Shown here: piece by piece, positions 16,646-25,859 of the stretch
Layout: every line of letters begins with the position of its first letter
Numbering within the stretch: position 1 is the first letter of the stretch
From: Candidatus Megaera polyxenophila
Lineage (GTDB): Bacteria > Pseudomonadota > Alphaproteobacteria > Rickettsiales > Rickettsiaceae
Direction of reading: 5' to 3'
NCBI GenBank assembly: GCA_037101405.1
Contig: AP017964.1
Coordinates: 682,001-746,000, forward strand
Length of the DNA: 64,000 nucleotides
Made by a program: the position numbers and the translations under genes
The notes under the pieces: generated by a model
What the model was told of the DNA's origin: nothing
The model's input: the letters and a program-made list of their open reading frames with translations, nothing else
The model's database searches: none

Positions 16646-17710
16646 ATGAAAAAACACATATATCAACACACTTTTAAAAAATCTCCTTGGGAAGATTCTG
16701 AGCCAAAAGAAAATATTTTTACTAAGAAACGTAGAGACCAGTTTAACTTTGATAATTTCCAATTTAATTTCAACCCTAAGTCGGTCATCTGGATTTTAGG
16801 GGGGATTATATTACTATGGCTTGCTAATGGGTTTTACAAGGTGGAAGAAGGAGAGGAAGCAGCTATTATCAGATTTGGTAAATTTAATAGAACGGCTATG
16901 CCGGGGCTAAATTATAAATTACCGTCTCCATTTGAAACGTTGGAAATAGAAAAAGTTGCCCAGTCTAGAAGAATAGAAATCGGTTATAGGTCTAGCGGTA
17001 AGTTAAGAAATAACATAGGAGCTGATTTAAATAAAGATAGAGACATCGCTGCTGAAAGTATAATGTTAACAGGAGATGAGAATATTATTGAACTTAACGT
17101 AGATGTAATGTGGCATATATCAAATTTATCTGATTACCTCTTCAATGTTACCGACCCAGAAGAAGCTGTTAAAGCTGTTTCCGAAAGTGCAATAAGGGAA
17201 GTAATAGGAAATATGCCTATTGCTTCTGTACTTTCGAATCAAAAACAAGAGATTACTGAAAAAATTGAGGGATTAATAAAGCAGATTTTAGAACAATATA
17301 AAATTGGTGTGGCAATAGAGCAGGTAAAACTTTTAAAAGCAGAACCTCCGAAGGAGGCTATTCAGGCTTATAGAGATGTGCAAACAGCAAAAGCAGACAA
17401 GGAAAAAGAAATCAATGAAGCACAGTCTTATAGAAATAATATTCTACCAAAAGCAAGAGGAGAAGCAGCCAAAATTCTGGAGGAATCGGAAGGGTATAAG
17501 GTAGAAGTAATTGCTAAGGCAGAAGGTGATGCTTCAAGGTTTAATGCAATATACGAACAATATTTATTGAACAAGGAAGTAACTCGAGGTAGGTTATATT
17601 TAGATGCCTTAAAGGAGATATTATATCAGTCTGATAAAGTAATTATGGGTACTGAAGGGGTATTACCTCATATGGCAGTAAAGCCTAAGGCTTCCACAAA
17701 TAGTCAGTAA
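16646..17710 (+). CDS. hflK: FtsH protease modulator HflK
   Basis: The 354-residue SPFH/prohibitin-family protein has a single transmembrane helix at about residues 47-64 (SVIWILGGIILLWLANGFY). The SPFH domain follows (YKVEEGEEAAIIRFGKFNRT, PGLNYKLPSPFE), with a long helical region ending in the EAQSYRNNILPKARGEAAKI block characteristic of HflK. With HflC it forms a large periplasmic cage around the membrane protease FtsH and restrains its activity. The N-terminus contains the usual HflK start motif SPWEDSEP. hflC follows 28 bases downstream and degP after that, a classic alphaproteobacterial order for membrane protein quality control. Confidence 0.95.
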   Translation: MKKHIYQHTFKKSPWEDSEPKENIFTKKRRDQFNFDNFQFNFNPKSVIWILGGIILLWLANGFYKVEEGEEAAIIRFGKFNRTAMPGLNYKLPSPFETLEIEKVAQSRRIEIGYRSSGKLRNNIGADLNKDRDIAAESIMLTGDENIIELNVDVMWHISNLSDYLFNVTDPEEAVKAVSESAIREVIGNMPIASVLSNQKQEITEKIEGLIKQILEQYKIGVAIEQVKLLKAEPPKEAIQAYRDVQTAKADKEKEINEAQSYRNNILPKARGEAAKILEESEGYKVEVIAKAEGDASRFNAIYEQYLLNKEVTRGRLYLDALKEILYQSDKVIMGTEGVLPHMAVKPKASTNSQ

Positions 17711-17738
17711 AATTTACAAAAGCTAACAGGTTATAAAT

Positions 17739-18596
17739 ATGAACAAGATACATTACGTCGGATTCGCAGCATTTGCTTTTTTAATGATTCTGTCTGGATC
17801 TTTGTTTAGCGTTGATCAAAGACAAAATGGAGTGGTATTTCAGTTTGGGGAAGCAGTTAGAGTAATTGAATCTCCGGGGTTAAACATAAAAATTCCTTTC
17901 ATTCAAAATGTCCAATTCTTTGATAAAAGGATTCTAGATGTAAAAGCTGAGGCAAAGGAGCTTACAGCTTCAGATGAAAAGCGGGTAATTGTAGATGCTT
18001 TTGCAAAATTCAGGATTGTAAATACAGTTGAATTTATTAAGACAGTACATAATTACCAAGGAGCTCAACTTCGTCTGAACAGGATTCTAGAATCAGCGAT
18101 GCGTACCGTAATTGGTAAATTTCCATTAAATACCCTTCTTACTGATAAAAGGGCAAACTTAATGCTGCAGATAAGAGATTTAACGTATTCAGAAGCAAAA
18201 AACTTTGGTATTGAAGTAATTGATGTTAGGATTTTAAAAGCGGATTTACCACCAGAAAATAGTACTGCGATTTACATGCGCATGCAAACTGATCGTGAAA
18301 AGGAAGCAAATCAGATTAGAGCAGAAGGAAACGAAGAAGCAGCTAGAATCAGATCGAAAGCTGATAAAGAAAGTAAAATAATTTTAGCTAATGCTTACAT
18401 GGATGCTCAGAAAACTAAAGGTTTAGGTGATGCAGAAGCTGCACATCTTTATAACCAGGCTTATTCAAGAGACTCGGAATTCTTTAAGTTTTATGCCTCC
18501 TTAAACACTTATAAAGCTTCATTATCAAAAGAAAATACTCAATTTGTTCTTTCTCCAGATTCTGAGTTTTTTAAATACTTAAGATTAGGAAAATAG
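17739..18596 (+). CDS. hflC: FtsH protease modulator HflC
   Basis: The 285-residue partner of HflK. A signal-anchor helix (about residues 6-24) is followed by the SPFH domain, with VDQRQNGVVFQFGEAVRV, SPGLNIKIPFIQNVQFFDKR and the HflC signature MRTVIGKFPLNTLLTD. The C-terminal part is helical (REKEANQIRAEGNEEAARIR) and ends in SPDSEFFKYL, typical of HflC. Together with HflK it forms the cage that surrounds FtsH. Its stop is 4 bases before the degP start, so hflK-hflC-degP are almost certainly one transcript. Confidence 0.95.
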   Translation: MNKIHYVGFAAFAFLMILSGSLFSVDQRQNGVVFQFGEAVRVIESPGLNIKIPFIQNVQFFDKRILDVKAEAKELTASDEKRVIVDAFAKFRIVNTVEFIKTVHNYQGAQLRLNRILESAMRTVIGKFPLNTLLTDKRANLMLQIRDLTYSEAKNFGIEVIDVRILKADLPPENSTAIYMRMQTDREKEANQIRAEGNEEAARIRSKADKESKIILANAYMDAQKTKGLGDAEAAHLYNQAYSRDSEFFKFYASLNTYKASLSKENTQFVLSPDSEFFKYLRLGK

Positions 18597-18599
18597 CAT

Positions 18600-20072
18600 A
18601 TGAGGCAGCATTTTATCCAAGGCTTTCTTTTAATCACATTAATTACAAATTGTTTTAGTGGTCTTACTTGGGCTAACAACAAACCAGAGACTCAAGTAAC
18701 AAGTTTTGCTGATATTATAGAGCCTTTAATGCCGGCTGTAGTAAATATTTATACAATAAAATATAACAAAAGAAGACAATCCAAGGACAATCCTTTACCG
18801 GAGTTAATACCTTTTGAAGAATTCAAAGATTTCTTCAAGCAATTTAATATACCTTTTGCCTTTGACTTGTATCCCAATCTGCATGCCATGTCGCTTGGAT
18901 CTGGTTTTATTATTGACGAAACCGGCCTAATAGTAACAAATTATCACGTTATTGCAGGGTCTGATGAAATACACGTTAAATTATCCGATAATACAGAACT
19001 GCCAGCAGTAATTATAGGTAGGGATCCGCAAACGGACTTAGCATTAATCAAAATTAATACCGCTGAAAAATTGCCGTTTGTTTCCTTTGGTAATTCTAAT
19101 GAAGCAAGAGTTGGGGATGTAGTAATTGCTATAGGTAATTCTCTTGGTTTTGGTGGAACTGTTACTACGGGGATTATCTCTTCTAAAGGAAGGGATCTTG
19201 GTTCTGGTATGGATGAATTAGTTGATGATTTTATCCAAACCGACGCAGCGATAAACACTGGAAACTCCGGAGGGCCACTGTTTAATATTGAAGGAAAAGT
19301 AATTGGTATTAATACTTCTATTCCTGCGGTAAGCGGCGGTACTAATGTGGGTATTGGTTTTGCAATTCCATCTAATAAAGCACAAAATATCGTGGATCAG
19401 TTAAAGAAAAATGGAAAAATAAGCAGGGGAAAACTAGATATAGCTATTCAAGAAAATACGAAAGAACTATCAGAAGCATTAAATATTGATAAAAACTACG
19501 GAGTACTAGTCGTAGATGTTAAAATCGGCGGCTCAGGTGATAAAGCTGGACTGAAAAGAGGCGACTTAATAATTGGATTTAATGATAAAGAGGTTTTAAA
19601 TTCAAGAAAATTACAACTATTTGTAGCTGAGGCTAAAATTGACGAAGAAGTCACGTTAACAGTTATCAGGGATAGTAAAACAATTGATCTTAAAACTCAG
19701 ATTTCCGAAGTAAAGGATAATGAAGAAGAACAGCAAGAAGAAGAAAATGATTTACCTCTAAAAAATATCAACAACAAAAATTTATTAGAAAAATCAGGAG
19801 TTGTTTTTACTAATATAACTGAAGACATAAAAAATAGGTTTTACCTTGATAAAACCATTAATGGGCTTTTTGTTGTTGAAGTCAAAACCAACGATCCAAA
19901 CATTAAATTAATAGCTGGAGATATAGTACTTGCTATTAATCAGGAGTCTATAAATGATATAGAACAATTTAATTCAATATACAAAAAGCTAAAATCCGAG
20001 GACAAAAAAAATGCGATCGTACTTGTAAAAAGAAAAGATTTTAGTATGTTTATGACATTCCCGATTAAATAA
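18600..20072 (+). CDS. degP: Periplasmic serine protease of the DegP/HtrA family
   Basis: The 490-residue protein begins with a signal peptide (about residues 1-25, cut near TWANN). The trypsin-like domain has the catalytic triad His116 (TNYHVIAG), Asp146 (QTDLALI) and Ser223 (GNSGGPLFN). Two PDZ domains follow (about 270-365 and 390-485). It degrades or refolds misfolded periplasmic proteins. Between the PDZ domains lies an acidic stretch (KDNEEEQQEEENDLP). It is co-directional with hflK and hflC, 3 bases behind hflC, giving a combined inner-membrane and periplasmic quality-control unit. DegQ-like naming is equally possible; the fold and activity call is firm. Confidence 0.95.
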   Translation: MRQHFIQGFLLITLITNCFSGLTWANNKPETQVTSFADIIEPLMPAVVNIYTIKYNKRRQSKDNPLPELIPFEEFKDFFKQFNIPFAFDLYPNLHAMSLGSGFIIDETGLIVTNYHVIAGSDEIHVKLSDNTELPAVIIGRDPQTDLALIKINTAEKLPFVSFGNSNEARVGDVVIAIGNSLGFGGTVTTGIISSKGRDLGSGMDELVDDFIQTDAAINTGNSGGPLFNIEGKVIGINTSIPAVSGGTNVGIGFAIPSNKAQNIVDQLKKNGKISRGKLDIAIQENTKELSEALNIDKNYGVLVVDVKIGGSGDKAGLKRGDLIIGFNDKEVLNSRKLQLFVAEAKIDEEVTLTVIRDSKTIDLKTQISEVKDNEEEQQEEENDLPLKNINNKNLLEKSGVVFTNITEDIKNRFYLDKTINGLFVVEVKTNDPNIKLIAGDIVLAINQESINDIEQFNSIYKKLKSEDKKNAIVLVKRKDFSMFMTFPIK

Positions 20073-20094
20073 TGAAGGCTTAAAAAGAATTAAT

Positions 20095-20919
20095 ATGGAG
20101 AAAACGGATAATTATTTAGATAATACAAATTTAAGCAAGAATACGGATTCTGTGGCTGTTCTTAGTTTTTATAGTTTTGTAAATATTCCTGAGCCAGAAG
20201 CTTTACTCCCCAAAATTCTGTTAATTACTAAGAAAAAATATGTAAAGGGTACTATTATCCTTGCAAAAGAAGGTTTTAACGGTTCCATCTCTTCTACCGC
20301 AGAAGACGATTTGCATCTAGTTATTAAAACATTACAAGATCTTACTAATCCAAAGGATATTAGCGTAAAAGTAAACTATTGCAACATCCAGCCATTTTCT
20401 AAAATTAAAATAAAACTAAAAAATGAAATTGTTTCCATGAAAGCTGGGGAGATCGATGTAGAAAGATTGAAAGGAGAATATATTGAAACAACTGATTGGG
20501 ATAAGTTGATCCAAAGAAGTGATATAATAACAGTAGATACAAGGAATAGCTATGAGGTAAAAGCCGGTACTTTTGAAGGAGCACTAGATCCACATACCGA
20601 AAGCTTTAGAGAGTTTCCAGAGTGGGCTAAAAATAATGCTAAATTGTTTAAAAACAAAAAGATAGCCATGTTCTGCACTGGAGGTATCAGGTGTGAAAAA
20701 TCTACTGCTTACATGAAAGACCTTGGTTACAATGAAGTGTATCATCTCAAAGGAGGAATTCTGCAATATCTTGAAGATACCAAAAACAAAAATGGAGTTT
20801 GGAAAGGAAATTGTTTTGTATTTGACGATAGAGGGGCTGTTGATTCGGATCTATTACCTACTGAAGGATACTGGGTTCAAAAAGGCCAAAATGCTAAGAG
20901 TGTTAGTAGAAATAAATGA
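20095..20919 (+). CDS. trhO: tRNA uridine(34) hydroxylase, rhodanese type (TrhO/YceA)
   Basis: The 274-residue protein joins an N-terminal acylphosphatase-like domain (about 20-115; GTIILAKEGFNGSISST) to a rhodanese domain (about 125-235). The catalytic loop is MFCTGGIRCEKST, with Cys194 and Cys200. The C-terminal GNCFVFDDR segment is typical of the YceA/TrhO group. This family makes 5-hydroxyuridine at the wobble position of tRNAs in an oxygen-dependent way. It lies 22 bases after degP and overlaps the next gene by 4 bases (ATGA). The function is carried over from studied homologues in E. coli and B. subtilis; the family fit is strong. Confidence 0.92.
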   Translation: MEKTDNYLDNTNLSKNTDSVAVLSFYSFVNIPEPEALLPKILLITKKKYVKGTIILAKEGFNGSISSTAEDDLHLVIKTLQDLTNPKDISVKVNYCNIQPFSKIKIKLKNEIVSMKAGEIDVERLKGEYIETTDWDKLIQRSDIITVDTRNSYEVKAGTFEGALDPHTESFREFPEWAKNNAKLFKNKKIAMFCTGGIRCEKSTAYMKDLGYNEVYHLKGGILQYLEDTKNKNGVWKGNCFVFDDRGAVDSDLLPTEGYWVQKGQNAKSVSRNK

Positions 20920-21545
20920 TCAAAGCGCAATTTAAACTGGTTAAAGAAGTAATTCTGCTTACCAGAAGTAATCTGCTTGCTAATTCAATAAGGGATAATT
21001 TATTAGATGCTGACTTTTTTTATATATATAACGATTACCAAGCACTTATTAATTTCCATAATAAAATTAATTTATTAATAATAGACTTAAGTGATTTAAC
21101 TCTTGATAATATCTGGCATCATAAAATCAAGACTATTATAAATTTAACTAGTAAAAATAAATTTTCACAAGATGAGATAAATATTTCTAAACCATTCAGG
21201 TTGAATAACTTCTTAAAAATAATACAGGGTGTAAATAATAGCCAGGATATTTTTTGTGTAATTAATAATGATTTTATTTATAACGAGAAATTACATACAC
21301 TTAGCTCGCAAGAAAACTCGATTAGATTAACGGCAAAAGAAAATAACATTTTTAAGTCTATGTTACTTAGCACAGACTTTAGAATTGAAAAAGAATTTCT
21401 TTTAAAAAATGTGTGGAAATACCACGAAAACAGCGAGTCATCTACCATTGACACTCACCTTTACAGGCTTAAAGCCAAACTACCTGATAATATGTTGGAA
21501 CTTAAAAGTAATAGTTGTCAACTAAAGATTACCTCCCTGGATTAG
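20916..21545 (+). CDS. OmpR-type winged-helix regulator with degenerate receiver domain
   Basis: The 209-residue protein ends in a transcriptional regulator C-terminal winged helix: IRLTAKENNIFKSML, then FLLKNVWKYHENSESSTIDT and HLYRLKAKL. The N-terminal 110 residues have the receiver-like layout. An Asp at 57 (LLIIDLSD) and a Lys-Pro pair at 92-93 (ISKPFRLNNF) remain, but the N-terminal acidic pair that binds Mg2+ is missing (LLTRSN occupies its place). Phosphorylation is therefore doubtful. Its ATG overlaps the trhO stop, so it is read with degP-trhO. No partner kinase is adjacent; the symporter-kinase fusion at 36538 is a possible but unproven partner. Confidence 0.75.
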   Translation: MIKAQFKLVKEVILLTRSNLLANSIRDNLLDADFFYIYNDYQALINFHNKINLLIIDLSDLTLDNIWHHKIKTIINLTSKNKFSQDEINISKPFRLNNFLKIIQGVNNSQDIFCVINNDFIYNEKLHTLSSQENSIRLTAKENNIFKSMLLSTDFRIEKEFLLKNVWKYHENSESSTIDTHLYRLKAKLPDNMLELKSNSCQLKITSLD

Positions 21546-21763
21546 ACACAAGATTACTAGAAGTGTAGCTCTTATTAGGGAAGTCATAAAGGCATCCATG
21601 ATAACCGATAAATACTAGTATTATTTATTATTCTTTTTTGAATAAAAAACCATACAATTATCGAATTTTTATTATGTTAGATAATAACTAGTTTCCAAGT
21701 GATTATCTGGAGTATTCCCATAAAACGCTAAGTGCGGAGAATGGATAAATCTAAAATGTATAC

Positions 21764-22297
21764 TTATGTTTCTATTTTGTTACGTATAATAAAAGGCATT
21801 TGAGTAATCATAAATAATAAGGTAATTGGAAGAGCGCCAAAAACCTTAAAATTCACCCAGGTTTCTTCTGTAAAATTCCGCCAAATTACTTCATTGGTCA
21901 TTGCCATTATTATAAAAAAGAACATAAAGCGGATATTAAGCTGCCGCCATTTTGCCTCTTCCTTAAAGGAAATGGCTTTCCCAAAAACGATTTTAGTGGC
22001 GGGCTGCCATTTAGAATTGGTAATCAAAAAAATTAGCGCAAAAACAATATATAACACTGTTGGTTTCATTTTAATAAAAACACTATTACCGCTAAACAAT
22101 GTTAAGCTAGAAGATATTAGAAGTAACCCAGAAGAAATTATATTAACCATGTTTATCTTCTTTTCCATAACGTAGATAATTATTACTCCAATTACAGAAG
22201 CAATAAGCATATATAACGTTGCGGTAAGAACGCCATTATTGCTGTAACCAATAAAAAAGGCCAGTACAGGTCCGAATTCAGCCAAAAACTTAAGCAT
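21764..22297 (-). CDS. yciB: Inner-membrane septation protein YciB/IspZ family
   Basis: The 177-residue protein has five hydrophobic segments and the YciB pattern: FLAEFGPVLAFFIGY at the N-terminus, then SSSLTLFSGNSVFIKMKPT and EEAKWRQLNIRFMFFFI, ending NEVIWRNFTEETWVNFKVFG. Family members affect envelope integrity and septation; their biochemical role is unsettled. It is the last gene of a tight minus-strand group: its start overlaps the FTR1 gene by 8 bases. The grouping with iron permease is unusual for yciB and may be only positional. Confidence 0.92.
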   Translation of the reverse strand: MLKFLAEFGPVLAFFIGYSNNGVLTATLYMLIASVIGVIIIYVMEKKINMVNIISSGLLLISSSLTLFSGNSVFIKMKPTVLYIVFALIFLITNSKWQPATKIVFGKAISFKEEAKWRQLNIRFMFFFIIMAMTNEVIWRNFTEETWVNFKVFGALPITLLFMITQMPFIIRNKIET

Positions 22298-23108
22298 ATT
22301 TGCTCTTAGTTAAGAGTGTCCTAATTTTCATCATAGTTAATGTAAACATAATACTTGAAAGGTAAAAAATAATTTGCATACCATTTGGCTTAGAATCATA
22401 ACCAACTGTAATATGTAGTAACTTACCTACTATACTGTTATTGTCAATTAACCATGAAGTATCCCATAAAGTTTCTCTATACATTTCAATAACACCCACA
22501 GAGGTTAATATCCCTGCAGCTTCTGAGGCAAGACCAGCAGCAATAAGTATTAGTAATATAGTAGAAACTTTAAATATATATTTACCTGCTAGTTTTATCA
22601 GGCCTGTATATATCACCACACCAACAATAAAACCGCTAATGCTCCCGATAACTAAACCTATTACATATTCACTAGCTGATAAAGAGGCAGAAGATATTCC
22701 GTAGACTAATAAAATGATCTCTGCTCCTTCTCTAAAGATCGTACTTGCAACAATCGCAACTAGCAGGGTTTTGCTTGCATTATTTGTAGTTATTTTTTCT
22801 GCTAATTTTCCTAAATTATTTTTAATTTTTTGAGTATAACCTTGCATCCATACTACTGTCCAGCTTATTATCACAGCTGTTAGCAGAATAACACTAGAAT
22901 CAAATATTTCGTCGCCGTAAGTACCATAAACTGTTGTTACGGTTCTAATAAAAAAGGCAAATATAGAAGCCAGAACGATACCGGTCATAGCTCCCATAAT
23001 AACATAAATTCTAGAATTTTTTATATGACTTGTTGAAGCTAAAATCACGCCTAATAATAAGGCAATCTCAAGGCATTCACGAAAGATTATAATTGCTATT
23101 TTAAACAT
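22290..23108 (-). CDS. FTR1-family high-affinity iron permease
   Basis: The 272-residue membrane protein has seven hydrophobic segments and the two iron-transit motifs of the FTR1/EfeU family. The first reads FRECLE at residues 9-14 (the usual REGLE with Gly changed to Cys) and the second IFREGAEI at 124-131. The paired Arg and Glu residues needed for iron passage are kept in both. Family members move ferric iron across the membrane, usually with a periplasmic oxidase or cupredoxin. Here the cupredoxin-like gene directly upstream overlaps it by 8 bases, which supports an EfeUO-like or P19-like iron uptake pair. yciB follows with another 8-base overlap. Confidence 0.88.
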   Translation of the reverse strand: MFKIAIIIFRECLEIALLLGVILASTSHIKNSRIYVIMGAMTGIVLASIFAFFIRTVTTVYGTYGDEIFDSSVILLTAVIISWTVVWMQGYTQKIKNNLGKLAEKITTNNASKTLLVAIVASTIFREGAEIILLVYGISSASLSASEYVIGLVIGSISGFIVGVVIYTGLIKLAGKYIFKVSTILLILIAAGLASEAAGILTSVGVIEMYRETLWDTSWLIDNNSIVGKLLHITVGYDSKPNGMQIIFYLSSIMFTLTMMKIRTLLTKSKYA

Positions 23109-23460
23109 CTTTACTTTTTTCTGTTACAATAATCTTACCTTGAGCGCTTTCTTGATGGAAATCGCCAAAGAACTTGTATTCTCCAGGAGCTAAAGGGGCT
23201 AGAACAATCTTAATAGAGCTATTACCAAGGACTATTTTTTCCCTTTTTAAATCAATACTCTCAAACTCTTCTATTGTTGGATCATCGTTATATACGGTAA
23301 TATTAACCTTTTTATCAGTAGGCAGTTCAACAATATCAGGCATAAATTTATGATCCTTGATGTGAAGATCAACTTTGACTACATCATCATCCGAAGCAAT
23401 AGAAATCTGTGTTAAGAAAATAATTAACAGAAATATTAGAGATTGACTTTTTTTAACCAT
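23101..23460 (-). CDS. Secreted cupredoxin-like protein paired with the FTR1 permease
   Basis: From the ATG at 23460 the protein has 119 residues. It starts with a signal peptide (MVKKSQSLIFLLIIFLTQIS) cut near ASDDD. An upstream in-frame ATG at 23496 would add 12 residues and spoil the signal peptide. The rest is one cupredoxin-type beta-sandwich: VDLHIKDHKFMPDIVELPTD, KVNITVYNDDPTIEEFES and PGEYKFFGDFHQESAQGKII. His residues in IKDHKF and GDFHQE could bind metal; a full blue-copper Cys-His-Met set is not present. This is like the Cup domain of EfeO or FTR1-associated cupredoxins. It probably helps deliver iron to the permease whose gene it overlaps. Confidence 0.75.
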   Translation of the reverse strand: MVKKSQSLIFLLIIFLTQISIASDDDVVKVDLHIKDHKFMPDIVELPTDKKVNITVYNDDPTIEEFESIDLKREKIVLGNSSIKIVLAPLAPGEYKFFGDFHQESAQGKIIVTEKSKDV

Positions 23461-23589
23461 AATCTGCCAGTAAAAATTCATTACATGATTGTACAAACAT
23501 AATGCTAATATATTTTGATTAGCTAATAAATTATCTACCTATAATGATATAGCATTTTAAGCTATCAAACAACGAAATTTATAAATATT

Positions 23590-23614
23590 AGATGCCAAAA
23601 GCTTTTGGGCATCT
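23590..23614 (-). terminator. Terminator-like hairpin after the carboxypeptidase gene
   Basis: AGATGCC pairs with GGCATCT around a CAAAAGCTTTTG-type core. It stands 28 bases past the M32 carboxypeptidase stop and is followed on the minus strand by an AT-rich tract without a long T run. It may end that transcript before the cupredoxin-FTR1-yciB group. Confidence 0.5.
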
Positions 23615-23641
23615 AGTTATACCTTCTACGGTTTATGCTCA

Positions 23642-25141
23642 CTAAAGATATTTATTTTTTAAATAATTAATAAAAATTATAGGATCAATTTGTTTTAAAC
23701 CGGTTGATTCTTGTAATAACTCTCGTGAAGATTTTAAAGAACCGTATTGGCGCAAGTTGTTGCTCAAGTAATTGTTTAAACTATCAAAAGTACCTTTAGA
23801 CAATTCCGTATCCATCTTAATATTTTGTTTTTTGGCACGATTCATAACCATACTAGAAATTATAGCCCCGTTAGTATAAGAAGGAAAATAACCAATCATA
23901 CCCGCCGGCCAGTGTATATCCTGCAGGCAGCCATTTGAATAAGAATCCGGCGTAATACCAAGATACTCTTTCATTTTACTGTTCCATAATTCCGGCAAGT
24001 CAGCGGCTTTTATTTTACCATTTATTATTTGCTGTTCAATTTCAAAACGCAAAATAACATGTAACGGATAGGTTACTTCATCTGCATCTACCCTAATAAA
24101 GCTAGGATGTACTCTTGTCATTAATTTATATAGATTTTCTCCTGAATATTCTGCTCCGCTAATGCTAAATTCGTCTTTTAGTAATTGTGCTAAAAATTCG
24201 GTAAACTCTAAAGAAGTACAAGCTTGCATCTCCATAATCAATGATTGGCTTTCATGAAAAGCCATTCCCTTAGGTTTTCCTACTGGTTGATTAATGTATT
24301 TTTCAGGTAGATTTTGTTGATACAAACCGTGACCGGTTTCATGAATTACTGCAAACAGGCTAGATAAAAAATTATTCTCATCATATCTTGTAGTAATTCT
24401 TACGTCAAAACGTCCTCCTATACAAAAAGGATGTGTGGATTTATCTAACCTGCCTCGATTCAAATCAAATCCCATTTTTTCCAGAACTTTTACACCTATA
24501 GCTTTCTGGGTACTTTCATCTATCGGTTTAGTTAATTTTATGAATTTTTCGGAGGATTGCTTTTCAGCTATTTTAGCAATTAACCCGGGTAATTCTTTTT
24601 TTAGAACATTGTAAACACTGGTGATTTCTGATACTTCCCTTTCTGGATCAAAACTATCAACTAAACTATCGTAAATAGGTTTTCCAAGTTTTTCAGATTT
24701 AGCAGTAGCTATTTGAATACAAGTATTAAATACCCTATCTAAATAAGGAACTAAAGTTTTAAAATCGTTTTCAGCTCTGCACTTGCGCCAAGCAAATTCT
24801 GATTCCCCTGAAGCTATCGAAAACTCATATTTCATTTCCGGAGTAATACAAACTTCTTCTTCATAAGATTTTTTGATAAGTTTCAGATTTGCTTTTTGCC
24901 AATCATCTAAAAAATCCTGCTCAGGCAAAGCAGCTTCTATCAAATCACCGAATTTTTGACTAGTACTCATTTCATGAATCAAAGATTCAAGTGTAGCCAT
25001 TTCTTGTTGTCTTGTTTTGGCAGATCCGGATCTTAGCATAGTTGCGGAATCCCAGTGTACAAGAGATGAAATATTGCTTAAATGAGAAATCTGTTCAATT
25101 TCTTTTTCTAATTTTAGGTAGTTATTAATTTTATTAGACAT
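23642..25141 (-). CDS. Carboxypeptidase M32 (Taq family)
   Basis: The 499-residue metallocarboxypeptidase removes C-terminal amino acids from peptides in the cytoplasm. The zinc site is HETGHGLYQQ (HExxH form) at about residues 263-267, with the family's downstream block GMAFHESQSLIMEMQ providing the third ligand glutamate. HPFCIGGRFDVRITTRY just before the metal site is a further M32 signature, and VHPSFIRVDADEVTYPLHVI and LQDIHWPAGMIGYFPSYTNG are typical C-terminal blocks. Length matches the family. M32 enzymes are common in Rickettsiales and may recycle host-derived peptides. The start at 25141 gives the usual N-terminus. Confidence 0.95.
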   Translation of the reverse strand: MSNKINNYLKLEKEIEQISHLSNISSLVHWDSATMLRSGSAKTRQQEMATLESLIHEMSTSQKFGDLIEAALPEQDFLDDWQKANLKLIKKSYEEEVCITPEMKYEFSIASGESEFAWRKCRAENDFKTLVPYLDRVFNTCIQIATAKSEKLGKPIYDSLVDSFDPEREVSEITSVYNVLKKELPGLIAKIAEKQSSEKFIKLTKPIDESTQKAIGVKVLEKMGFDLNRGRLDKSTHPFCIGGRFDVRITTRYDENNFLSSLFAVIHETGHGLYQQNLPEKYINQPVGKPKGMAFHESQSLIMEMQACTSLEFTEFLAQLLKDEFSISGAEYSGENLYKLMTRVHPSFIRVDADEVTYPLHVILRFEIEQQIINGKIKAADLPELWNSKMKEYLGITPDSYSNGCLQDIHWPAGMIGYFPSYTNGAIISSMVMNRAKKQNIKMDTELSKGTFDSLNNYLSNNLRQYGSLKSSRELLQESTGLKQIDPIIFINYLKNKYL

Positions 25142-25315
25142 AAATATAAGAAAATCTTCTGAAGATGTTATAATAAATATAGGTAAGAGGACTTACAGCT
25201 TATAATTTTATCCAAAACCTGTCAACTATAGACGGTGATATTCAACTAACCATTAGCTTACAGTTTTTTTCTTACAGCCCTATTTATACAAGTCTTAGGG
25301 CTAATTGCGGAAGTG

Positions 25316-25789
25316 TTAATTATCCTCCAATTCAGTATCTACCCTATAATATGATTCGTCAATTGTTGAAATTTTCTGGTCTTTTGATATGTGCAATATT
25401 GAGACCACGTGAAAAATACCAGCTTTCTCAGTTACAAGCTCATATTGTATTGTAGCTGTGATCCCATCTGCAGAAATAGTTTGTTTTTGCAATACAGCAC
25501 CCCAACTACCATACATTTCCTTAAGTTCTACCAAACGTTTTTCTAATTCTTTGTATCCTTTTGCGAAGATCTGACCATCCTCTATACATACTATTTCAGG
25601 TGTAAAAAGCTCTTTTATTTCTTTAATGTGAGTTTTAGACTCAGATTTACCTAAATTATCTTGGAATTGAAGATATTTAGTTATTAAATTACCAGTTGTA
25701 ATATCCTGGGCAGCTTTCACAAAATTGTTTAGGCTTAGGCTAATTATAATGATAGTGAAAAAAATTACAGATTTTTTTATATAAAGCAT
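25316..25789 (-). CDS. Secreted NTF2/SnoaL-like protein of unknown function
   Basis: The 157-residue protein has a signal peptide (about 1-26, with VIFFTIIIISLSLNNFVKA). The mature part looks like a cone-shaped NTF2/SnoaL-type fold: TKYLQFQDNLGKSESKTHIK, EIVCIEDGQIFAKGYKELEK and ITATIQYELVTEKAGIFHVV. The pattern DGQIFAKGYKEL resembles the substrate-pocket region of SnoaL-like proteins. No catalytic residues can be assigned. It would be periplasmic or secreted. It stands alone between the carboxypeptidase and prs genes. Function unknown. Confidence 0.55.
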   Translation of the reverse strand: MLYIKKSVIFFTIIIISLSLNNFVKAAQDITTGNLITKYLQFQDNLGKSESKTHIKEIKELFTPEIVCIEDGQIFAKGYKELEKRLVELKEMYGSWGAVLQKQTISADGITATIQYELVTEKAGIFHVVSILHISKDQKISTIDESYYRVDTELEDN

Positions 25790-25859
25790 TTTATAAAACA
25801 GGTTAATTGTTAATTAAAGTTATAGTATAGCTTGTATAATATGTTTTTGCAAAAATCAA

